Source of the DNA: Macrosoma leucophasiata
Lineage: Eukaryota; Arthropoda; Insecta; Lepidoptera; Hedylidae
Assembly (NCBI GenBank): GCA_036365455.1
Contig: JAWQUS010000022.1
Span: 682,001-746,000, forward strand
Direction of reading: 5' to 3'
DNA length: 64,000 nucleotides
The stretch's first letter is position 1. Each line of letters starts with the position of its first letter. Positions 20,262 through 29,700 of the stretch are shown here, piece by piece. The notes under the pieces are model-generated. The model was not told where the DNA came from. It was given only the letters and a program-made list of their open reading frames with translations, and searched no databases. The translations under genes were made by a program, and so were the position numbers.

Positions 20262-20490
20262 TAGGATTGCCAGACGTCCAGATAAAGCCGGACATAGTTG
20301 GGCCTTTTGATTGCGTGCCCGCTCAAAATATACGGTGTCCGGCTTTTGTTCGACTTTTTACATTTCTCAAACGAGCGTGCACCATGCACAGTCGAATGCT
20401 TCTATCGCGGGTGTCCGGCCTTTTTATCCAAATGTCCGGCTAAACCTGATGGTCTGTCCGGCTACTAGCCTTAGCAACCTGGCAATCCTA
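20262..20490. mobile_element. hAT-like MITE
   Basis: Terminal inverted repeats TAGGATTGCCAG and CTGGCAATCCTA. CATATC flanks both sides (20256-20261, 20491-20496). The interior repeats TGTCCGGC several times. TAGG.TTGCCA ends are typical of some hAT elements, but the visible duplication is 6 bp rather than 8. Confidence 0.65.
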
Positions 20491-20682
20491 CATATCGGTT
20501 GCATAACTTTCAGTAAGTTGTCAATAGATGTCACCACCGGGCCATAGACGGTGAAAAGAGAGAGAATGAAAAATTCGACTATCAGACGTGAGACTCCGGT
20601 TTGCTAGTTAAAGTGATAGCTAGTAATCCTCTAGTAATACGCTAAATGCAAAACTTAGACTTTTAGATATAATTTATTTTAT

Positions 20683-20908
20683 ACTTGCCGCTAAATAGTA
20701 GTGTTCAGCACTACCGCGTTCCGGTCAGGTGGTAAGGTACGGCCCTGTAATTTCCGGCAAGAGGCATAACACCTTAGGCCTCAGGAGTGGTAACGCATCT
20801 ACATTTTGACCTTGGTCTTTGTGTGGGTGTCTATAGGCTGCAGTCATCACTTAACATCAATGTGAACTGCATGATTGTTTGCCACTTGATTAGGTACATA
20901 AAAAAAAT
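20683..20908 (+). repeat. Family A repeat, forward, 5'-truncated
   Basis: From ATACTTGCCGCTAAATAGTA to TTTGCCACTTGATTAGGTAC then a T/A-rich end. Confidence 0.75.
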
Positions 20909-21280
20909 GTTTCTCTGTAAGTGAATTAGATGTACCTAATTCTTTTGTGAAATAAATTCTTTAAACTGAGCTACTACCTGATCCAGAAATCACATGTTCA
21001 AGTCCCGTCAAGTCAATATTTACTTTCACTTTTTTCAACCTATAAAAACCTAATGAGTCTCTTTAAAATCTCAGTCTTCGATATAGCTAAGAGTTGCTAA
21101 AAACCTGTGAAATTATTAAATATCTACGAGTAATTATTATTTAATTACTCGTAGATAATATTAGCGTTCAAGTATTATGTAACACAGTTTTGGGGGGAAG
21201 AGGGGGGGGGGTCTTGTAAAACGTTACGATGCGTTACAGAGGCAGGAGGGGTTCAAACAATGTGTTAAGTATTTTTTTTT

Positions 21281-21440
21281 TGACGTGACAACGTTTTAAA
21301 TTAGGTTGCGGCTCGGAGTCACTCATGAAAAAGTGTAACGCTCGGTAACGTAACGATGAGTCACCGAACGAGGGAGAGGCCTGCCGGACCGGCGAATGCC
21401 TTTCTACCGAGAAAAAGACGTTGTCACGTAAAATCTTCGC
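21281..21440. repeat. TTGACGTGACAACG inverted-end element
   Basis: TTTGACGTGACAACG at the left and ACGTTGTCACGTAAAA at the right are near inverted copies. The interior includes AAAAAGTGTAACGCTCGG, similar to 33270-33300. Probably a MITE. Confidence 0.5.
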
Positions 21441-21518
21441 CCGTAAAAACTTTTTATTTGAATAAAAAATAACAGGAAATTTAAAAAAATAGGTAATAAA
21501 TGCTCATTTAACGACCCG

Positions 21519-21705
21519 ATTAGTCCAGCGGTCCGGAACCACCGTTGCCGGTTCGATCCCCGCACCGGAACAAATATTTGTATGGCCTACAGATATTTGT
21601 TTCGGGTCTGGGTGTTTGTGTATGTGTTGTTTGTGTACAACGGCATCTACGACACAGGTTTATATAATACCTAATGTTGAGCTGCGAGTGTAAACGTATT
21701 TTATT
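21519..21705 (+). repeat. SINE-2, tRNA-derived
   Basis: Head CCGATTAGTCCAGCGGTCC (box A) and GGTTCGATCCCC (box B), body ATGGCCTACAGATATTTGTT and CGGGTCTGGGTGTTTGTGTA. Same family as 718-925. Confidence 0.7.
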
Positions 21706-21728
21706 TTTATTTGGGTGTTACGTAACAT

Positions 21729-22013
21729 TTTTTTTTATTTCAATAAAGTGGCAAAGAAGCATGCGGTTCACATTGATGTTAAGTGATGACTGCAACCTTT
21801 AGAGACCAATACAAAGACCAGAGGTCAAAATGCAGATGCGTTATCACTTCTGAGGTCTAAGGTGATATACCTCTGTGCCGGATATTACAGGGCCGTACAT
21901 TACCACCTGACCGGAACACTATAGTGCTGAACACAACCATTTAGCGGCAAGTATATTCGGTAATGCGGTGGTGCCTACGCCCGCGAGCCTCGTCACTGGA
22001 GCTCCATCACCTA
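21729..22013 (-). repeat. Family A repeat, reverse copy
   Basis: From AAAGTGGCAAAGAAGCATGC to CACTGGAGCTCCATCACC. Near full length. A further short reverse copy lies at 22724-22822. Confidence 0.8.
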
Positions 22014-22955
22014 GAGAGGGAGAGGAGGGGTACCAACGTTACATAGGGATGAGGGAGGATCAAAAATCTTCAAGAATTGCGTTACGTAATACTTGTACGC
22101 CCCCTATATAGTTTTAAGAACAAAATTAAATGTAAAAACAAAAATAAAACATCAAACAAGTTTCATATAGTTTTATTTGAAAATTATTCTCTTTGCAATA
22201 GGAATTAAAAAGATGTTGCCTACTTAAATCTAATTAGTCCCTATTTTTAGTAGGATTCTCAGATTTTTCAATATATACGGCACATATACATCGTGTAACC
22301 AGAATAACGCACATCCTCAAAAACCCCGATTAGAAAATCGAATTATAATCATAATATGTAGTATAGTAAATGAACTGAACTAACATGTTTGTGAATTTTA
22401 TATTTTTTATTTTTAAGAATGAAAACAAATGACCGTACGTGCGCCATACGACAATCGCCCATAATACTAGGCCAAACTCTACCACTCTCCTTTGAATGTA
22501 ATTTTGAAACATGATAGTAAAATTCAACAAATTTTTAAACATTCTAACTAACATTTCTACTAACTACATATTTACAAAATGGAATTCAATTCTATAATAA
22601 AGGCTAAAACCAAGGCCTCAAAGTTCAAAATACGTATTGGTCTAAACTCGAAGAACAATATTGAATTGCATACCCAAAAATTGCTTTTAAATACCTACAC
22701 GAAGGTAGGAATTTTAATGTATAGAAACAAGCATGCAGCTAACATTGATGTTAAGTGATGACTGCAGTCTATAGACATCTAAACAAAAACCAGAGGTCAA
22801 AATGCAGATGCGTTCTCTCCACGATGGTTATTACGGGGCCTTACAAAGTTTTTAGGCTTCATAATATCAGAAATAAATGAATCATTATATTAGATAATAA
22901 TAAAGCGATTTTGGCATTTTCCCAATTTTTCGGGTATGCAATTCAATATTTTCCT
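22014..22955. other. Intergenic DNA, no gene recognised
   Basis: AT-rich. Apart from the family A piece at 22724-22822, nothing is recognised. A minus-strand frame at 22330-22554 has no visible family features. Confidence 0.5.
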
Positions 22956-23582
22956 AAGGAGATGTTGCGAGATCGGCTCTGGTTCGTACACTACCTCAAA
23001 AAACGGGTAAATTAAAGAAGAATCCGAAAAAAATACAATGAATTTATTCAAGAATATATTTTAGAGTTACAACCACATTTAATTCAAACGATTTTATCAT
23101 TTTCAACGATATTCAACATGGCGGCGATACAGCCGACGCTTGGGATAGTACCTATGTAGATGTATAAAACAAAACTAATGCTATCTGTATCTTACTAGTA
23201 CATCACATATTATAAAAAAAAACGATGTATCAAATCGATCAATTTAAAGAAGCTCCGATGATTTTTTTAAAATAATTGGAAATAGATTAGTATAATATTA
23301 ACACTTAAAATCGATTTCGATGGTACATATTTAGAAAATATTACTTTTTTCTCCAAGTACTATACAATCAAAAAAACAATTAAAAAAATGAAAATGTCAA
23401 AATGACATCACCCACCATATTCGCCATGTTGGTTTTGAGTTGCAATTCTAACTGCAAATAAGGTTTTGTAACTGCAAACAAAGCTAAATAAGTGAAAATA
23501 TGCAGTAAAAAAACATTTATAAATTGATTTTGCCAGCTAATGATATTGTGTACAATACATGGCCATTTTGCAACATCTCCTT
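22956..23582 (-). mobile_element. AAGGAGATGTTG-type MITE abutting the stop codon of the SLC10A7-like gene
   Basis: Ends AAGGAGATGTTGCGAGATCG and GCAACATCTCCTT. Reversed relative to the copy at 26730 and longer (627 bp). Its right edge is 23 bp from the SLC10A7-like stop codon, so it forms the start of that 3' UTR. On the minus strand it supplies AATAAA (23043-23048). Confidence 0.8.
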
Positions 23583-23605
23583 TCTAACCTAAAACTAGAA
23601 GATAT

Positions 23606-23736
23606 CTATTTAGGCAATCCCTCCACATTCTCTTGGTCGGTATATATAGCGGCTAACAATAGTGCTTGCGTGGGCGCTAGGAACACTATAGGTAATTTGG
23701 AAAGACCTGACCCCCTGCAGGATGTCGTGTGCCAAC
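23606..23736 (-). CDS. SLC10A7-like terminal exon
   Basis: Acceptor CATTCCAG, two bases completing a Gly codon, then WHTTSCRGSGLSKLPIVFLA and PTQALLLAAIYTDQENVEGL before TAG at 23608-23606. An alternative acceptor CTGCAG at 23715 would break the phase. Confidence 0.7.
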
Positions 23737-26700
23737 CTGGAATGGAATCACATACCTGGATCGACAAACAGAGCTGAGTGGTTATTTATTCACTTTCCAA
23801 AAAAATCATGTAATCCGCGAAGGGATAAACAGAGGTAAATGCATGCATACAGGCATACATCTTTTTGGGGTGGCTACGCATCTGCATTTTGACCTCTGGT
23901 TTCTGTGTAGATGTCTATAGGCTGCAGTCATCACTTAAAATCAATGTGTGAACTTTGGGTATGGAGACCATGCAACACATGCTCCAATGCCCGCTCTGTC
24001 CCAATTCTTGTACTTTGGGGGATTTAAGGACTGCGAACGATTAAGCAATTGCTGTGGCGAAATATTGGGCTGACAAAATTTAAGCCGAGCCGCTGACTCG
24101 AAAAGAAGAAGAATGTGAACTGCATGCTTGTTTACCACCATCGCTTCGGTACATATATTTTTTTTAATGTGTGAAAATCATTGCACTTAGAAGAAGTGAA
24201 ACCTTTAAAATGTTCATAAGAGACACTGTATAATTTCCCATCGCATTTGCTCCCACGTTATTATAAAAATAATAATGGCAACCCATTATACGTCCCACTG
24301 CTGGGCACGAGTCTCTCCCCTTTTTTGGGGGGAGGCCTGGAGCTTACTCCACCACGCTGCTCCAATGCGGATTGGTGGAGGTGGGTGGGTTAGTGGCCAA
24401 CCCGCTGTCGTATGTTTTCAAACCGCCCATTAGGCCTCCAAAAAGGTTTAACGACTGCTATCTATCGATTGCAACCGGGACCGACGGCTTAACGTGCCCT
24501 CCGAAGCACGGAAACGCGCATTTTAATTTGCCACTAGCGGTCACCCATCACACTAGTGCTTCCACGTTAAATCTTATGAATTTATATAGCTCTTTTTTTA
24601 CTGTCGCTTTTTCGTTTCATCGACTTTCAAATCATAAGATGCTAATGAAGTTATCACATCAAAAAATCCGTCTCTTACTATATGACATGTATATACATGT
24701 GTGGAGGAAAGGGTGGAAATGTTCCTCCGACGAAAAGAGAGGATCCTCCGACTACTGTTGTTGCAATAGATAGTATTGTGATCTATCGTGACCTCAAAAA
24801 AACAGTCACACTATCGATAGGACTATCGAAAATATCGACATGCTGCAATACTATCGATACTATCGATGGTATGGATAGTAGAAAAAAAGGAAGGAGGCCT
24901 GGCGGTCCGCGGCCCAACGATCTTAGGAACTTGTATACATGCCAACTCTTAAGAAATCTTCGTATGTGCGATGTAATTCGATTGACACGCCATCTACCGA
25001 GCTGGACAAGTACTGTGAGGTTTCGATTGTGTTCCACTAGTTGGCACCTTAATGTAGTGGACGCTACACATGCTTACCTATGTGTGTGGCCTTCGGTAAA
25101 GAAGTCAGCAGGAGGTGGGAAGCTTCGTTACTATCTAGGACCCCGCATTTCACGTATAGAGAGGTAGATGCTGCCACTGTGACTAGCCAACTTAGTTCTG
25201 TTGACAATAGCAAATTTTTTTTTTATGCCGAACTTATAAAGGTTTATTTTAGCATAAGCAACCCTAAAAATAATGCTACATACCCAAACATAATGTAGCA
25301 CAATCCACACATACAACACAATCCTCATTAAACAAAATGCAGCACTCCCCATACATGCCATACATAAACTATGCAACGTATTTCGCAAATTGATCTAGCA
25401 ACTTATTTGCTAATTTCACTAGCGCGATCCAGCGCATCACACATCCTCGTTCATAATTGTGTTGCGGGCTTCCTGATTTATGTGTGTTTCACTAGATGGC
25501 GTTATTTTTTATCATGGCCTAGTAAATATTATACCTACAGTACCCGCCAAAACACAGAAAAAAATGACAGACTGTTTTGCATCGGTAATAAACGCTATGG
25601 CTACTCCCCTCCGGTCCGCCGCGGCCAGTGACCCGTGTTGCTATATATTACTGTATTTCATACTAGCAGATTGATGTTTCTCACTAGGTAGCGTTGTTTT
25701 TTATCACGGCCAAGTAAATATTACTTACCCACACAGTTGTAATAATTATTTAGTATCACACTAGGTGATATTATTTTCAAACTCAAACTCAAAAATTTAT
25801 TTAATCACTTGGAAATAATAGAATTTGCTTGTGATAGGTCAAATTACAAAATTAAAAATTAAAGCGAACAACAACTGATACGTTGATTGACATATTTGTC
25901 AAAGTAAACAAAATAAAATAAATAAGGGTCCAAAAATACTTAAAAGTATCAACAGAATGTTCCATACCCTCTTTTACATACGGCAAGACAAGACGAAAGA
26001 AAAAAATATGGGACATTCTTTGTCATTCACTGGCAGAGTTCCAAAGCCCACATGACTGAAAAAATAAATGCTATTATTTCATATAATAAATGCTACTTAC
26101 CCAAACACAGTGTAGCCAGCACATCCCACACGTACAACCCCCCACCGGCCTCATTAAACAAAGTGCAGCACTCCCCATACAGCAACAGTAGTGCTGACAC
26201 TTTGTTACCATCCGCACTTCCTGAACCGCGTCTCAATACACCCAGCATGAACGGTGGGAGGGTTGATAAGATGCTCACCAGTATTGTAGTCGGCGAAGGT
26301 AGGCTTAGGCGACCACACTGTGGAAAAAAAAAATCCCACGTGGTAGATTGGCGTCGGGACTTAGAATAGAATATTTGTTTATTGTCAAAAATTGTGTAAG
26401 TACATTTAGCAGATAGTATTGCTTAAATTAAGTACTTAACAACAATTTACCACACTGGGTACAGGGGCGGATTTGACACGTTGGCGGCCCTAGGCTAATG
26501 AAAAATTGCCGGCCTCCCCCTGTGCTGTAAAGCATAAAAAATTAGATAAACTATAGAAATTAAATTAAAATGGAAAAAAAACGACAGTCAGTAAGTGATT
26601 CGTCTAAAAATCGGAATTGCAATACATGTAATTTTTTTCGCGAGATGCTATATGAACACATTTTTGAGATTTTACACGAATGCATGTAGACAACTACTTA

Positions 26701-29700
26701 AAAAAAGCGACCAAATTTTGCCGCCCCCTAAGGAGATGTTGCAAAAATGTATGGACCTCCGGCCATGTATTGTACACAATATCATTAACAGACAAAATCA
26801 ATATAAAAACGTTTTTTTACTGCATAATTTTACGTATTTAGCTTTATTTGCAGTTACAAAATATTATTTGCCGTTAGAATTACAACTCAAACCGAACCAA
26901 CATGGCGAATATGGCGGGCGATATCATTTTGACATTTTCACTTTTTTTGTTTTTTGATTATATTTTAGTACTTGGAGAAAAAAGTAATATTTTCTAAATA
27001 CTTTCGAAATCGATTTCATGTGTTTATACTAAGAACTTATACAATACTAAAAACTTATCGATTTCCAATTTAAAGAAGCGTCGGCTTTATCGCCGCCATG
27101 TTGAATATGGTTGAAAATGATAAAATCGTTTGAATTAAATGTGGTAGTAACTCTAAAATATATTCTTGAATAAATTAATTGTATTTTCTTCGGATTCTTC
27201 TTTAATTTACCCATTTATTGAGGACGTGTACGAACTAGAGCCGAGTTCGCAACATCTCCTTTGCCGCCCTAGGCCCGGGCCTACTCGGCCTATAGGGAAA
27301 TCCGCCCCTGACTGGGTATACCATATGTTTTAAAATAAAAAAAATAATAATTTAACTAAGAGCATAATGTACCTATACTGATTACGAAAACGGAAGAATC
27401 CACTAGCGGAAGAATTTTAGGTTTATAGATTTAAAGACATTTATTTCCTCATAAAGATTTACAACCATATTCTAAGACGTTACTCGAAACATTTTCAACT
27501 CACACTCAGCTGAGGACACTTTATGAGGACGCCTCGAAATCCATATTCTTAGTTGTATTTTGACAGTAACACATGTGTACAGATTATCATATAGGTAAGT
27601 CTTGAAAATCCATTTTTAAAGAAAAATATGGTATTTAATTATATTTCCAGACAGTTCCGACACGAAAAACTTATTGAGCGTAAGAATATGGCAAATGTAA
27701 ATACTCCTCGAATTTGATAATTGCTTTCTTACCTCAAACGGAGGCAGAATGTCGAGTTAGAATAAGGTAAGACAATACTCACAAATAAGACATGGTAGAA
27801 CGGCGCAGTCAGTAGGGAAGCTGTGGACGTTACTGCTGCCAACACTAGAGTGGTGCCCCCCCTCAGGGACAGGGGGAGCCACGCGCAGGGTCCAACCCCA
27901 CTCGCTAACAGAGCACTGAAAATATAAACCGTAAATATGTATGTATTAAAGGTCGCAATACCGAACCATTGACGCAATACCGATATTTTTTTTGTTTTAC
28001 TGGTAGTAGAGCTCCAGTGACAGAGCTCGCGGGCGAAGGCACCACCGCATTACCTTATTTACTTGCCGCTAAATGGCAGTGTTTAGTACTATCGTGTTTC
28101 GGGGTCATTACGTCTCTTTTCGCTGTCGCTTTTTCGTTACATCGACTTTCAAAGCACAACGAGGCTGAAGAAGTTTTCAAAAACGTAAAAAATAACGTAA
28201 CTTCACGCCTGTAATCCCCGAAGGGGTAGGCAGAGGTAAATGCATGCATTCAAGCATACATACAAACACCCACGATTCGCCGGTTACGTTTTGGCCCATG
28301 TAACACAGGTGGCGAGCCTATTGACATCTCTGGGCATATTACCAAACTTCGTGGTACTGGGAAATTTCCAGAAAATAGAAAAATCCCAATAGTACCAGAG
28401 ATAAATGACTTTACAACATTATCTCTGATAACCCCCTACCCGGGAATCGAACCCAGGACCTCAGAGTAGTAGTAGTGGCCTGCTACCACTAGGCTACCGA
28501 GGCAAACTAGCAAGAAGTTTTCACTTAAAAAAAACAGAATCCTTATAAGATCAGTCGAGCATCTGTCTGTCCATCTGTCAAACTTACCCTTCAATAACTC
28601 GACTATCCAACCCCGCATCCCTCAGCGCGGTAATTGTAAACACGCACAGCGCGGGCGACGCGGCGTACGCGTGGACCACAGTCAGCACATACAATCTCAG
28701 CCTTACACAGGACACTTGAGAGAATCGAGCGGTCTTACCCGCGGTATAGTATATGTATGTCAGCGGTATGTACGACAGGTATTCCGCGTGGAGACGTCCT
28801 GGAAGAAAATCGTATGATAATTATAAAAAAAGACATATAATGCCTTTACACTCATACCGACAGCGGTTGGGTTAGAAGAGTTATCGAGTGGCGACCACGT
28901 ACCAAAAGACGAAGGGTAGGCAGGCCCCCCACGAGATGGACCAACGACCTGGCAAAGGTGCGGGTAAAAGCCTGCGCGACGAAGAACTTTTGTCCCTAGG
29001 GGACAAAAATTCTCACAGACTTTTCAGGATACTCTCAGGCTGCCTGTCCACCAGACCGGAGCGAGGCAGCGGAAAGGAGAAACGGAGAAATATTAACCAA
29101 TAGCATTGCACAAAATCTCCGCTCCTCTCTAGTGGACAGGGAGTTACGAACTAGTTCAAAAAATCATATGAAATCGGGAAGCGGAACGGAGAAGCGGAGC
29201 GCCGCCAGGAGCTCGAAATGACTCGTCGCATGCTTGCGGGCTAGTTCCACATATTGAAAAACACAGTCTGCAACTCCGCTCCGCATTACTTTCTCGCTCC
29301 GCCCCGTAGCCTCGCTCTGCTCTAGTGGACAGGCACAGTACGCAACTCCGCTCCGCATTACTCCCTCGCTCCAATCCGTTGCCTCGCTCCGCTTCGGTGG
29401 ACAGGCAGACTTAGTCCTTGTGTGCGTTAAACAGTGTGCGTGCATACAGTTTATAAGAGATCTATATTGAAGGATCAAAAAGTACCCCGGAGAGAGTACT
29501 TCGTCTGCGCAGGCCTTCATCGCTAGATGTTAGTGGACCAGGACCATTCGCTGCGGCAATCTTTGGGGTAGGATTTTGGCCAGCGGTGGGCGTTTTTCGG
29601 TAGAAATTATGATAATGATAGCACTCACAACGGCACATTAGGTATACCTACGTTGACAACTCTGTTACTCCAGCGGTGTGTGCCAACACCTTGATTTGAG

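Noticed and set aside
24811..24870. DREF-type promoter
   Set aside because: The TATCGATA words are in an intron among repeats, far from any start codon on a matching strand.
28704..28738. Short intron inside SLC10A7-like exon 2
   Set aside because: GTAAGA and AAG look like splice sites, but the intron would be about 35 bp and breaks the frame; reading straight through matches the family better.
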